The notes: a model not told the origin generated them from the letters alone. A stretch of DNA of 64,000 bases from Synechococcaceae cyanobacterium (GCA_947378425.1 CANCJV010000010.1:1-64000); one strand, 5' to 3'; counted from the stretch's first letter, positions 19,214-29,057 are shown. Made by a program: numbers and translations.

Positions 19214-20932
19214 TCAGGACGAACAGCTGTAGTGGGATACGCCACCGGCGTTGAAGAATTCCCGGGGCTTCAGACGGTCGTATTTCGTCTCCACCGCCTG
19301 TGATTGCTCGTCGTAGGGATGGCTGAACACCGCCTGCAGATCCCCGATCAGGGTGTAGTCACCATGCTCAGCCTGTTCATAAGCGGGGGCGATCAGCCAC
19401 TCGCGCCAGGTGTATTTGGGGTTGGTCCGTTTCATCGCCTCAGATGTCTTGTGGATGTCGCCGCCTTCGGTGATGCGAGCCCGCCAGCGTTGCAGCCAGC
19501 TTTGCCATTGTGCATCGACCTGCTCTGAGCTGGGCAGGTAGAAACTCTCTTTCAGGGCTGAGAGTTGATCGGGAATGGCAGATAACTTGCGGAAGAAGAT
19601 CGTGTAGTCGGCCTTGGAGAGCACCATCAACTGCAGCAGCTCGTTCACCAGGGCGTCGTCGTAGCTGATCAGGCCGAGCTTTTTGGCCCACATGACCTCG
19701 AGCTCCTGCTGCATCGCCTCGGCAAAGCTTTCCCGGATCTGATCCAGCCTCGCCAGTGCCGACTTGTTATCAGCGAGCAGCAGTCGGATGGCTGCCCAGA
19801 ACATCTGATAGTTGGCTTCGGCGGCAACCGGTTGGTTGAAGAAGGAGAAATGCTCGCCGCCGCCGGTCCAGGGTTGAAATCGGGGATCGAACAGTTCGCA
19901 GAATCCGAAGGGGCCGTAGTCGAGGGTGAAGCCACCGGCGGCACAGTTGTCACTGTTGAAATTGCCCTGGCAGTAGCCAACGCGCATCCAGTTGGCCACC
20001 AGAGCTGTGAGCCGCCCGCGAAACAATCCGGCCAGCTCAACCACCTGATCGCTGAAATCAAGAGCCGGATCGATCTCCGGCCGGTAGTTCCGTTCGATCA
20101 GGTGTGCCGCGATCATCTGCAGCTCATTCAGCGCACCTGGATGGGCATCGCTACGGGCGCGACGGGCAAACAGCTCCAGCTGGCCCACCCGCAGAAACGA
20201 GGGCGCCACCCGTGTGGTGATCGCCGCAAAGTTGTCCACCAGGATGTCGGGATCGAACGATCTGGAGTTCGGGGAGTACCAGGGCCTGCGCACGGTTTCG
20301 GATCGGGACACCACCAGCGTGAGGGAACGTGAGCTGGGAACCCCCAGGGTGTGCATGAAGTCCTGCACCAGAAACTCGCGCACGCTGGAGCGAAGCACGG
20401 CGCGACCATCGGCGCCGCGGCAGTAGGGCGTCGGGCCACCGCCTTTGAGTTGCAGTTCCCAGCGTCTGCCCTTGAAGAGGCCTTCGAACACGGAAATGGC
20501 CCGGCCATCGCCATAGCCGTTGCCGGTTCCAAACGGGCACTGCTGGATGTATTCCGTGCCGTAGATCGAAAGGGCATACCCGGTCGCCCAGCCCACCGGT
20601 CGCATCGGCTCACGCGCCACGCTGATGTCGCCGGAAAACAGACGACGGAACTGGTCGTCATGGACCAGCTCATCGCTCAGACCCAGGTCGTGGAACAACG
20701 TTCTGCTGTGGGCGACGACCTCCGGCGCTGGCAGCGGCGTGGGCGTCACGGGCACGTAATGACCGGAGAACACCTGGCGGGGCTGGTGATCGTCGCCATC
20801 GCCGCTCGACTGAGGATCTGCATGCAGTTCATCCATCAGCGAATAGTCGGCCCGTTGGGCAAACTCAGCGAAGCTTGTCGTTGTGGGCAATTCGAACGCA
20901 GTCGAAGAGGCTGACATGGGGCCGATCGTCAC
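19214..20932 (-). CDS. selO: Protein adenylyltransferase SelO (YdiU family)
   Basis: A 572-residue protein, slightly longer than E. coli SelO. It has the pseudokinase hallmarks: [31 protein letters not shown] and [20 protein letters not shown], plus [20 protein letters not shown], the metal-binding Asp-containing loop. SelO transfers AMP from ATP to Ser/Thr/Tyr of redox proteins under oxidative stress. The C-terminus ends HYSCSS, with Cys at the penultimate-region position where some SelO proteins have selenocysteine. A redox-switch role for that Cys is known in the family. Start by ATG; an internal ATG six codons on is also possible. Confidence 0.93.
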   Translation of the reverse strand: MTIGPMSASSTAFELPTTTSFAEFAQRADYSLMDELHADPQSSGDGDDHQPRQVFSGHYVPVTPTPLPAPEVVAHSRTLFHDLGLSDELVHDDQFRRLFSGDISVAREPMRPVGWATGYALSIYGTEYIQQCPFGTGNGYGDGRAISVFEGLFKGRRWELQLKGGGPTPYCRGADGRAVLRSSVREFLVQDFMHTLGVPSSRSLTLVVSRSETVRRPWYSPNSRSFDPDILVDNFAAITTRVAPSFLRVGQLELFARRARSDAHPGALNELQMIAAHLIERNYRPEIDPALDFSDQVVELAGLFRGRLTALVANWMRVGYCQGNFNSDNCAAGGFTLDYGPFGFCELFDPRFQPWTGGGEHFSFFNQPVAAEANYQMFWAAIRLLLADNKSALARLDQIRESFAEAMQQELEVMWAKKLGLISYDDALVNELLQLMVLSKADYTIFFRKLSAIPDQLSALKESFYLPSSEQVDAQWQSWLQRWRARITEGGDIHKTSEAMKRTNPKYTWREWLIAPAYEQAEHGDYTLIGDLQAVFSHPYDEQSQAVETKYDRLKPREFFNAGGVSHYSCSS

Positions 20933-21106
20933 GGGTCTCTCGGGTTCGGGGCTTGCCGGGGCCTGGCCCTGACGCTGAGGTCATCATCCCTCCCTTTGGG
21001 GTCCAATCACTGCAGCTCCCGGCTCCGCCACAGCAGGACGCCTCAACTGACCCAGAAGCCCCATGGCGTTCTTGGGTGAATCATTCCTCCCAGGAGATCT
21101 GTCGTT

Positions 21107-21421
21107 GTGGTGTCGCTGGACATGGTGTCATCAGCTGTGGTGTCGTTCATGAAGCCCCGTGCCCGGGTGTTGGCGCACGCCCTCGTCGTGGTGATCTCCC
21201 TTGCCCTTGCTGAGCTGATCACCCGATGGGTCCACCTTGAGCGGATCGGCGGGGTGCTCTGCCTGGCAAGCCTGGACAGCCTGGTGGTCGGCGCCAGGTT
21301 GGGTTGGCGTCAGCCCCTGCTCGGCGTTGCCGGGCTGGCGGTGTTGTCCGTTCCCGCGGTGTGCAGCCAAAACGATCCGCTGCTCGCCACCACCGTGCTC
21401 ACGCTCGCTGTGGATGGCTGA
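21107..21421 (+). CDS. FUSC-like membrane protein fragment (N-terminal part)
   Basis: About 100 residues with two or three helices (VLAHALVVVISLALAELITR, LLGVAGLAVLSVPAVC). The pattern resembles the first helices of fusaric-acid-resistance-type proteins, which are several times longer. Its frame closes at TGA 21421 and overlaps the next reading by 8 bases. It may be a remnant of a larger gene with its middle lost, or a genuine small gene. ATG 21149 is an alternative start. Confidence 0.4.
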   Translation: MVSLDMVSSAVVSFMKPRARVLAHALVVVISLALAELITRWVHLERIGGVLCLASLDSLVVGARLGWRQPLLGVAGLAVLSVPAVCSQNDPLLATTVLTLAVDG

Positions 21422-21620
21422 TCAACGGGTGCTGGCCTCGGCCCTGGGCATCGCCATTGCCCTGGGTCTGCTGGCCCTGGCCCACCCTGCCGACTTCTCC
21501 CGCGGGCATCGGGATGTGATCGCCCGCTTCGTCCGCTTCCCCCACCGCAGTACCGTCCTGGGGCGGGTGTCGAGCGCCGAGGAGCTGGCTTTTCTGCAGA
21601 CGCCGGGCTCACGCTTCTGA
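21414..21620 (+). CDS. Small membrane-linked protein, possible other half of the FUSC remnant
   Basis: A 68-residue reading from ATG 21414, one frame away from the upstream piece and overlapping it (ATGGCTGA). One helix (LGIAIALGLLALAHPADF) is followed by a basic tail with VLGRVSSAEELAFLQTP. It looks like the C-terminal end of a transporter rather than a full protein. Translational coupling of two small genes is the alternative. Confidence 0.4.
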   Translation: MADQRVLASALGIAIALGLLALAHPADFSRGHRDVIARFVRFPHRSTVLGRVSSAEELAFLQTPGSRF

Positions 21621-22292
21621 GCCGTCGGGCCCCTGGACGGCCGGCAGGTGGCCGATCTTGACCCAGATCGTGCAGCCCGCCGCACTCCAGGGCCGGTGCA
21701 CGCTGCCGGGCGGGTTGCGCAGCCAGCTGCCGGCAAGATGGGTGCCGTGCTCGTCCTGGAATATCCCATCCAGCACGAGGAGCTCCTCGCCGCCTGGGTG
21801 GCCGTGGGGCTGGAACCGTGTGCCCGGCGCCCAGCGCACCAGAGCCACATGCTCGGAGCCGAAGCCATGCAGCGGCATCACCTCCGGTCCGTTCACCAGA
21901 CCGGGCAGCCAGGTTGCGTTGTTGGTATCGATAACCAGGCGCTGCTGATCGGCCGGGTGTATCTGCTGCAGCTTCACCAGGCTCGTGCAGCCGCCCTCAC
22001 TGAAGGGGGCATGGCTGGAGCCCACCGAATGGCGAAGGTAGGTGCCGACCGGGTAGTCACCCAGCTCGTCGGCGAAGGTGCCCGCCAGCACCAGGATCTC
22101 CTAGGCGCCCCCATGGCTGTGAGGCTCAAAGCGACTCCCGGGGGCGTAACGCCCGATCGAGGTGGCGCGAGCCACTTCAACGCCGCGGCGATCCAGCATC
22201 CGCCGCTCGACCCCTGCCATCGGCGAAGGGGTCCAAGTCAAGGCAGCAGTGTCCGGCACAACGGGCTGGTCGAGATCGGCGTGGAGGTCCAA
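21609..22292 (-). pseudogene. ChrR-type double cupin with in-frame TAG
   Basis: A continuous frame from about TTG 22292 to 21609 holds two cupin units. Unit 1 reads [11 protein letters not shown], then TAG at 22101-22103, then EILVLAGTFADELGDYPVGT. Unit 2 reads TRFQPHGHPGGEELLVLDGI then FQDEHGTHLAGSW. By comparison of the two units (GGA-stop-E versus GGEEL) the stop replaces Glu (GAG to TAG), one base change. ChrR-like cupins bind zinc and act as anti-sigma or oxidative-stress sensors. A product from GTG 22091 would keep only the second cupin. Confidence 0.75.
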
Positions 22293-22319
22293 GATCCATG
22301 GCTGAGATTGTGCTGAGTT

Positions 22320-23192
22320 CTGAACTGTTGCCGGGGTCGGTCGCCACGGTGCCGTTGTCGGCTGCCAGCCGCCACCACCGCCTTGACCCGGCGATCCGCC
22401 AGGCCCGCCTGGTCGGCGGAGGTCATGAAGCTGCATGGCAGCACCCAGCTCAGCTTGCGGGACGGATCATTGAGATCGCTGCAACGCTTCTGCAATCGGG
22501 CGGAGCTGGGCCGCACCCCCGCCAGTTGCAGGGCGGTGGTGCCTCCCCAGGACTGGCCAAGCACCACCACCTGATCGGTGCGCAGACCGGGTGTCAGAAC
22601 GAGCTTGCCGATGGCGGCTGCATCGATCAGGGCCGACACATCAAGAGGCCGCAGGCGCAGTTCGGCGGGACCCGGCGGCGGGACCTTGCCGGAGAGCATC
22701 ACCTGCTGCTGTCTCTGGACGCCGGCGGGGTGATAGGGCAACAGCACGGTTTAGCCGTAGCTGGCCAGGTGACTGGAGGTTGGAGGGCAGACCATCGATG
22801 CCCCTGAGCGAGGAGACCAACAGCAGGGCCTGGCAGAGCAGGGCGGAGCCCACAGCCTGGTTGACCACCGCCTTGGTCTGCAGCGGCAGGGGAGCGTTGA
22901 ACAGCTCGACCAGCTTGCGCCCGACGGCCCCGTTGGTGGCCCGGTCAAGCTCGGCCAGGTCGCTGTTGCCCGCAAACAACTTGCTGGGGCTGGTCAGTTC
23001 CTTGAGCCGATCGAAAGGCTCATCTGCAGGGTCGGCAGCCGCAGCTCGATCTCCTGCAGGGCGGCAGCCGGCTGGGCGGCGGTGGTGAGCACAGCCCCCG
23101 ACGCCAGCAAGTGGGCCCAGGCCCGATATAGCAACGGCAGCGGCGGCATGGGGAGCGAGCAGCGCAAGCGGCGCCGGGGGGATGCTGGGCAA
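22320..23192 (-). pseudogene. Alpha/beta hydrolase gene broken by frameshifts
   Basis: Two frames on the minus strand hold parts of one protein. The upstream part has a DUF1400-like helical region (FAGNSDLAELDRATNGAVGR then KLVELFNAPLP). After a shift near 22750 comes the hydrolase core with VVVLGQSWGGTTALQLAGV, where Ser in GQSWGG would be the nucleophile. Further downstream the frame degrades into the cupin start without the acid/His part being readable. The family is common as secreted hydrolases in cyanobacteria. Confidence 0.6.
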
Positions 23193-23282
23193 TCAGCAAC
23201 CGAAGTTGAAGCACCGGTGTGTCTGCTGGGCGATCCCGCGCCTACAGAGGATTCCTGAACAGGCCAACCCTGCCACTCATGC

Positions 23283-23621
23283 TCATTCCATGTCTTGGGT
23301 CGGCTCAGTTCTCACGCCTTTGCTTTCGGTGTTGCGGCTCTCTGTCTTCTGACTTCTGCCGCTCTCACCGGAGTTCTTGCCCTGAGGCGTGGGCTCCATC
23401 GTGACGCCCAGGCTGCGGCAAGCTCCGATCGGGTCGACGCCGGGGGCCAGGCCCAGGGCTTGGCGCAGCGCATCGAGTTGGCCGACCGACTGCGGGTCAA
23501 TCGTCATCGTCTTGGCGGCCTGCCTGCAGGCCAGCTTTTTCAGGGCCTGGGTATCGGGTCGGCCACAGCCGGCCAGCAAGGCCAGGCCGATGCAGGCACT
23601 CACACGTAGAACACTTGTCAT
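23283..23621 (-). CDS. Small predicted lipoprotein
   Basis: A 112-residue protein from ATG 23621. The N-terminus MTSVLRVSACIGLALLAGCG has a clear lipobox (LLAGC), so it is probably lipidated at Cys19 and anchored in a membrane. The mature part starts with a short helical segment (DTQALKKLACRQAAKTM) containing a second Cys, then a charged, disordered tail. No family recognised. It lies divergent to the ion-channel gene at 23949. Confidence 0.6.
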   Translation of the reverse strand: MTSVLRVSACIGLALLAGCGRPDTQALKKLACRQAAKTMTIDPQSVGQLDALRQALGLAPGVDPIGACRSLGVTMEPTPQGKNSGESGRSQKTESRNTESKGVRTEPTQDME

Positions 23622-23948
23622 CGTCAGCAGGGCGGACCCTTCGTCAACGTAGGCACAACAGCCAGGTGCTGGCCCAACCTTCCTGGCGACTGAGGCGGGC
23701 CGACGGCCTGCCGATCCATTGGGCCCGCTTCCTCTAGTGGTGGCACCCTGTCCGTTGCCAGCAGAAGAGGTGAGTGAAAGCTGAGGGAAGGCCACACCCG
23801 CTCCAACCGCGAGGGCCAGGCTGTTGGTAGCAGCTGTAACCGGATGGAGCGACCTCTACGGACCTGCGAGGCCGCCACGCCTTGCAAGTTGGAAGCTGCT
23901 GGGATCTGATGGGTCGAAGAACCAGCCTTTGGCAGAACCAAGACGCAG

Positions 23949-25877
23949 ATGAACGACACGAACCGACGTCCGACAGCACGGGATCGCCTCGCCTACGCCT
24001 TTGACAACTCCCTGGCCGGTGGCCCCATTGTCCTCGTCGGCTGGCTCGCTGTGGTCTCGACGGTGCTGATCCTGACGCTGGCTGGGATCGTGTGGGTCAC
24101 CGGTATCGCGCCGACCGACGACGAAGGCAGCCGTCCCGGCTTCGCCACGCTGGTCTGGATAGGCCTGATGCGGACGCTGGACGCCGGAACCCTGGACGGG
24201 GACTCCGGCAGCTGGGCCTTCCTGCTGGCGATGCTGTCCATCACCTTCGCCGGCATCCTGGTGATCAGCACGGTGGTCGGGGCCCTAACCGGCGTCATCG
24301 ACGAAAAGATGAGCGAACTTCGCAAGGGACGTTCACGCGTGCTCGAGAATGGGCACACCCTGATCCTTGGCTGGTCGCCGCGGGTTTTCACCATCATCTC
24401 TGAACTGGTGACCGCCAATGAGAACCAACAGCGGGCATCGATCGTCATCCTCGGCGACAAGGACAAGGTTGAAATGGAAGATGCGATCCGAGAACGGATT
24501 GCAGACACAAAAACCACCAGGATCATTTGCCGTTCGGGTAATCCGATGGACATCAGTGATCTTGAGATCGTCAACCCACAGGGCAGCAAGAGCATCATCC
24601 TGCTACCACCCCGTGGCCCCAGCCCCGATACTGAGATGATCAAGATCTTGCTGGCGATCACCAATAGCCCAACCCGTCGTCAGGAGCCTTATCTCTGCGT
24701 CGCCGAGATCAGAAGTCCGCATAACCTCTCGGTTGCCAGGCTGGTGGGCGGAGAGGAAGCCGCTCTGGTGGTGGTACCTGATTTGCTGGCACGCATCACC
24801 GTCCAGACCTGCAGGCAATCAGGGTTATCCGTGGTCTACCAGGAGCTGCTGGACTTCGCCGGGGACGAAATCTATTTCAAGCAAGAACCAGAACTCACCG
24901 GCAAGGCCTTCGGTGACATTCTCAGCCTCTATGAGGACTCGTCGATCATCGGGTTGTCGAGATCAACTGGTGCGATCCTGATCAACCCCCCCATGGCGAC
25001 CAGGATCGATGCCGGCGACAGAATCATCGCCATCTCCGAAGACGACGACACCCTGCTGCTCTCCGCAAATCCTGGCCACCATGATGAAGCGGCTATTGTG
25101 ACAAGTACCGAGCCGCGGGATGCTCAACCCGAGCACACCCTGATCCTGGGCTGGAATCTCAAAGCTCCACTCATCCTGCGCGAGCTCGACCAGTACGTCG
25201 CACCAGGTTCAAAGCTGCAATGCACGGCTGAATTTGCGGACGGCATCGAGGCCTGCCGTGGACGCTGCCCTGCCACTGCAAGGCTGGAGATCAGCTTCTC
25301 AGTGGGTGATACCACGGATCGTACCGTCCTGGAGGCGCTCGATATCCCCTCCTTTGATCAGGTCATCCTGCTGTCTCCGGAGACCGAAGACAATCTTGAT
25401 GACGATCAACGTGCCGACTCCCGCACGTTGATCACCTTGCTTCACCTTCGCGACATCCGCAAGCAGAGCGGCTGTAACCTCTCGATCATCTCTGAAATGC
25501 GCGACCCACGCAATCGGGCGCTGGCCGAGGTCACCCTTGCCGATGACTTCATCGTCGGCGACGAGCTGGTCAGCCTGCTCATGAGTCAGATCTCCGAAAA
25601 CATGGAACTCAACCGGGTCTTCGATGACCTGTTGGACCCCGAAGGATCAGAGATCTACATCAAGCCGGCCAGCGATTACATCCTGCCCGGACATGACGTG
25701 AACTTTTACACAGTTCTCGAAAGCGCCCGCCGACGAAACCAGATCGCGATTGGCTATCGGCAGCAGCGATTCGCCGGCTCCAAGGAGAAGTCCTACGGCA
25801 TCGTCACCAATCCCGACAAGTCGAGCCGCATCACATTCGAGCCGGACGACGCGGTGATCGTCATCGCCGAAGACTGA
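23949..25877 (+). CDS. CASTOR/POLLUX-type ion channel with RCK-like domains
   Basis: A 642-residue protein. Three hydrophobic segments lie at ~25-125 (VLVGWLAVVSTVLILTLAGI, FLLAMLSITFAGILVISTVV) with a pore-like stretch between them. Two Rossmann-type RCK modules follow: GHTLILGWSPRVFTIISELV at ~135 and EHTLILGWNLKAPLILRELD at ~395. This duplicated layout is that of the plant nuclear channels CASTOR, POLLUX/DMI1 and their bacterial relatives. It should be a gated cation channel in the plasma membrane; ion and ligand cannot be told from sequence. It is a single gene without operon partners. Confidence 0.85.
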   Translation: MNDTNRRPTARDRLAYAFDNSLAGGPIVLVGWLAVVSTVLILTLAGIVWVTGIAPTDDEGSRPGFATLVWIGLMRTLDAGTLDGDSGSWAFLLAMLSITFAGILVISTVVGALTGVIDEKMSELRKGRSRVLENGHTLILGWSPRVFTIISELVTANENQQRASIVILGDKDKVEMEDAIRERIADTKTTRIICRSGNPMDISDLEIVNPQGSKSIILLPPRGPSPDTEMIKILLAITNSPTRRQEPYLCVAEIRSPHNLSVARLVGGEEAALVVVPDLLARITVQTCRQSGLSVVYQELLDFAGDEIYFKQEPELTGKAFGDILSLYEDSSIIGLSRSTGAILINPPMATRIDAGDRIIAISEDDDTLLLSANPGHHDEAAIVTSTEPRDAQPEHTLILGWNLKAPLILRELDQYVAPGSKLQCTAEFADGIEACRGRCPATARLEISFSVGDTTDRTVLEALDIPSFDQVILLSPETEDNLDDDQRADSRTLITLLHLRDIRKQSGCNLSIISEMRDPRNRALAEVTLADDFIVGDELVSLLMSQISENMELNRVFDDLLDPEGSEIYIKPASDYILPGHDVNFYTVLESARRRNQIAIGYRQQRFAGSKEKSYGIVTNPDKSSRITFEPDDAVIVIAED

Positions 25878-26040
25878 GCTGCCTGTCAGCAGGCTGGCCT
25901 GTTCATCCCGTTCAATGACTGATCACATCATGCGAAATCGCCCCCTCAGAAGGCGTCTTGGCACCGGCTGCAGAACACTGCCCGGCAGCTGTGACTGGAT
26001 TGGCTGCATGGCGTGAACAGCGGCAATTTCCTGCTGTTCC

Positions 26041-26110
26041 ATCCGCGCAGATTTGCGAGCAAAGTCGCTGGATCTTCTCCAGGATTGAATCCGCCGTTGC
26101 GCTCCAACAG
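26041..26110 (-). mobile_element. Relic of IS630-type transposase C-terminus (copy 2)
   Basis: The minus strand reads CWSATADSILEKIQRLCSQI, nearly the same as the transposase tail at 32.5 kb (TADSILEKLQRLCLPISGT). Only this end is present, between the ion-channel gene and recD2. Confidence 0.65.
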
Positions 26111-26227
26111 CGGGTGCTTCAACTCCAGCGCCCTGGATGAGACTGACGGGCTAGCTCGTAGATGCGGGCACGCTGGCGATAGTTGGCTTCAGCCAGTCCG
26201 ATGTGGCGCTGAGATGGCGTCACGGCT

Positions 26228-28639
26228 TCAGGACTGGAGCGCTGAGATGTCCTCCATCGGCATCAGCCATTCCGCCAGCTTGGTGTAGCGCCTGCGGCCC
26301 AGATGATTTTTCACCGCCATCGCCAGGGCCTTCTTCTGACCCACCAGCACCACCAGTTGCTTGCCGCGGGTGAGGCCGGTGTACACCAGATTGCGCTGCA
26401 GCATCGCGTAGTGCTGGGTGAGCAGGGGGATGACAACGGCGGGGTATTCGCTGCCCTGGCTTTTATGGATCGTGCAGGCGTAGGCCGGCACCAGGTGGTC
26501 GAGTTCACCCCAGCCGTAGACCACCGCCCGGCTGCCCACCGCCCCGGCCTCGCTGCTGGGGAACAGCACACTCAGCTCGCTGTTATCGGCATCGATCGCA
26601 TCGATGGTGCCGACATCACCGTTGAACACCTCTTTGTCGTAGTCGTTGGCGATCTGCATCACCTTGTCGCCCGGCGCAAACCGCCAGCCGAAACGCTCCA
26701 CCTGCTCGGCTGGATCGGGATTGAGCAGCTTCTGCAGCTCGATGTTGAGCGAACGGGAGCCGCAGCCACCGCGGGCCATCGGGCAGAGCACCTGCACCTG
26801 GCCGATCGGATCCAAGCCAAAGCGCGCCGGGATGCGTTCACCGACCACCTTGAGGATCAGGGATACGGCCTGCTCGGGCGTCTCCGCCGGCAGGAAATAA
26901 AAGTCGGTGTTCGCCCCATCAGCCGGAGATCGCAGGTCAGGGATGATGCCGGCGTTGATGGCGTGGGCGGTGGTGATGATGCGGCTGCTGGCCGCCTGGC
27001 GGAACACCTCCGTGAGTCGAGCCACTGGCAGGGCGTCGCTGGCGATGACATCGGCGAGCACCTGGCCCGGCCCCACCGAGGGCAGCTGGTCGACATCACC
27101 CACCAGCAGCAGGGCGGCCTCGGGGGGGATGGCGGCCAGCAACGAGGCCATCAGCGGCACATCGACCATCGATGTTTCATCCACCACCAGCAGATCGCAC
27201 TCCAGGGGCAGCTCGATGCCGCGGCGGAAGCCATGGGCGGCAGGGTCGTACTCCAGCAGGCGGTGGATGGTGCGGGCCTCGAGGCCCGTGGCCTCGGCCA
27301 TCCGTTTGGCGGCCCGGCCGGTGGGGGCGCAGAGCTGGATCCGCAGCTTCTTGGCCGCCAGGATGCGCAGGATCGCATTGATCAAGGTGGTCTTGCCCAC
27401 CCCGGGACCGCCGGTGATCACCAGCACCTTGCTGGCGAGGGCCTCCGCCACGGCGGTTTTCTGACTGGTGGCCAGTTCCAGGCCCAGGCGTTGCTCCACC
27501 CAGGGGATGGCCTTGGCAGCGTCGATCGATCCCCAGGGTGGAGATCCATGACCCAGCTCCTGCAGGGCCTCGGCGATGCGCCGTTCATCGCGGTGCAAAT
27601 GGGCCAGGAAGATCGCCGGTTCGCCCGCCAGGGTGTCGCTCACCACCGAACCAGCGACCAGCTCCAGATCAAGGGCGGACTGGATCACGGCGGGCTCCAG
27701 GGGAACCCGGTTGGCGGGGCCTTCTCGATGGGGAGGTGGTGTTGCTGCCGCGCCGCCTGGCTCGTCTGCCTGAGCTGAGCCCTCCGTTGGATTCGCTTCG
27801 GCCGGCGGCGGCGCTGCTGGGCGTTCGACCGTCAGCAGGTCAGCGGCGAGCTTGAGCAACTCGGCGGTCGGCAGCCCGCAGTGGCCATCCCCGGTGGCCT
27901 CCAGCAAGGCGTAATTGATGCCGGCCCGCAGGCGGATCATGGCGTCGGGGGCGATGCCGAGCCTTGCGGCGATTGCATCGGCGGTGCGGAAGCCGATGCC
28001 GCGGATGTCGCGGGCCAGGCGGTAGGGGTTCTCGGCCATCACCTGCACGGCGTCATTGCCGTACGTCTTGAAGATCCGCACCGCCCGCGCTGTGCCAACG
28101 CCATGGCTGTGCAGGAACACCATGATTTCGCGCACCACCTTCTGATCGGCCCAGGCGGTGGCGATCCGGCCGGCCCGCACCTTGCCGATGCCCGGCACCT
28201 CGAAAAGCCGCTCGGGCGCCTGCTCGATCACCTCGAACACGTCGGCCCCAAAGGCGCCCACGAGCTTGCTGGCGTAGATCGGGCCGATGCCGCGGATCAT
28301 CCCCGAACCCAGATACTTCTCGATGCCTTCGGCGGTGGTGGGCGCTGAGGCGCGCAGAAAGCTGGCCTTGAACTGCTGGCCGTGTTCGCGGCTGTTCACC
28401 CAGGTGCCGCTCACGGTGACCCACTCACCGGCGCTGATCTCGGCGGCGTGACCCACGACCGTGACCAGATCGCGGTGGCCTCGGGCTTTGATCCTCAGCA
28501 CGCAGAAACCGCTCTCGGCGCTGTGGAAGGTGACCCGCTCGATCGAGCCGGCCAGCACTTCGGTGGGCTGGATCTCGGTGGGTTGGCCACCGCTGTTATC
28601 GGTCCCGGGCGGCTGGGGTTGGCCGTGGCGCTGACTCAC
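26228..28639 (-). CDS. recD2: RecD-like ATP-dependent DNA helicase (RecD2)
   Basis: 803 residues from GTG 28639; longer upstream starts would run through the toxin gene. An N-terminal OB-like segment (GSIERVTFHSAESGFCVLRI) and tandem helix-hairpin-helix repeats (GIGPIYASKLVGAFG, VPGIGKVRAGRIATAW, RGIGFRTADAIAARLG) are the RecD2 pattern. The helicase core follows: Walker A GGPGVGKTT, LLVVDETSMVDVPLMASLL, GDVDQLPSVGPGQVLAD and ACTIHKSQGSEYPAVVIPL. RecD2 unwinds DNA 5' to 3' in repair without RecBC. A Pro/Ala-rich insertion lies at ~280-310. The gene follows an antitoxin-toxin pair on the same strand. Confidence 0.93.
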   Translation of the reverse strand: MSQRHGQPQPPGTDNSGGQPTEIQPTEVLAGSIERVTFHSAESGFCVLRIKARGHRDLVTVVGHAAEISAGEWVTVSGTWVNSREHGQQFKASFLRASAPTTAEGIEKYLGSGMIRGIGPIYASKLVGAFGADVFEVIEQAPERLFEVPGIGKVRAGRIATAWADQKVVREIMVFLHSHGVGTARAVRIFKTYGNDAVQVMAENPYRLARDIRGIGFRTADAIAARLGIAPDAMIRLRAGINYALLEATGDGHCGLPTAELLKLAADLLTVERPAAPPPAEANPTEGSAQADEPGGAAATPPPHREGPANRVPLEPAVIQSALDLELVAGSVVSDTLAGEPAIFLAHLHRDERRIAEALQELGHGSPPWGSIDAAKAIPWVEQRLGLELATSQKTAVAEALASKVLVITGGPGVGKTTLINAILRILAAKKLRIQLCAPTGRAAKRMAEATGLEARTIHRLLEYDPAAHGFRRGIELPLECDLLVVDETSMVDVPLMASLLAAIPPEAALLLVGDVDQLPSVGPGQVLADVIASDALPVARLTEVFRQAASSRIITTAHAINAGIIPDLRSPADGANTDFYFLPAETPEQAVSLILKVVGERIPARFGLDPIGQVQVLCPMARGGCGSRSLNIELQKLLNPDPAEQVERFGWRFAPGDKVMQIANDYDKEVFNGDVGTIDAIDADNSELSVLFPSSEAGAVGSRAVVYGWGELDHLVPAYACTIHKSQGSEYPAVVIPLLTQHYAMLQRNLVYTGLTRGKQLVVLVGQKKALAMAVKNHLGRRRYTKLAEWLMPMEDISALQS

Positions 28640-28695
28640 CGGGGTATCAGAGGCCGTGGAGCCGATCGTCCGGCGAGGCGAAGGGTCGGCAGGTC

Positions 28696-29057
28696 TCACG
28701 GCAGTTCCAGCCAGCCCCGCAGCGCCAGATCCAACTCCACCAGCACCTGCGGCTCCAGCTGGCCCACCACGGCTCCCACCGCCTCGAGCGGCACGGTGAA
28801 CAGCTTGTCGACCATCAGCTGCGAGGGCTTGCGCAGCCCATTGCGGGACGAGGGTTCGACGGCATGCGCACCAGTGAGGCATCCATCAGAGTGCTGGTGA
28901 GGGGGCAGAGGGTGACACTGGCATGGGCCTGCAGCCAGCGATCCGCTTGCACCACCACTGCCGGTCGAGGCTTACCGGAATAGACGCCCGGGCTGGCCAC
29001 CGTGACCATCGTTCCGCGGCGCAGCGATGGCCTCAGCTCCTGGGCAGAACCCGTCAT
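28696..29057 (-). pseudogene. MazF/PemK-type toxin gene with single-base frameshift
   Basis: The start reads SLRRGTMVTVASPGVYSGKP then RPAVVVQADRW and CPLTSTLMDASLVRMP, the MazF core that cleaves mRNA (RG-start strand, K-PRP loop, T-S strand). At ~28858-28862 the reading shifts by one base. The other frame continues VEPSSRNGLRKPSQLMVDKL then a typical MazF C-terminal helix to TGA at 28696. The 362-base span is one base short of 121 codons, so one base loss explains it. The ATG overlaps the antitoxin stop (ATGA). As read, the toxin lacks its C-terminal half. Confidence 0.75.

Noticed and set aside
7272-22292. Recoding of TGA (Trp) or TAG (Glu) to explain in-frame stops
   Set aside because: Intact genes in the window end normally with TGA and TAG, and the broken genes also carry frameshifts, so decay or sequence error is simpler.
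26303-27778. Long plus-strand open frame opposite recD2
   Set aside because: Antisense to clear helicase motifs; His/Gln/Gly-rich without a family pattern.
28640-28882. N-terminal extension of RecD2 upstream of GTG 28639
   Set aside because: The extension is Ala/Gly/Arg-rich and lies in another frame of the MazF-like toxin gene, whose sense reading is clearly protein-like.
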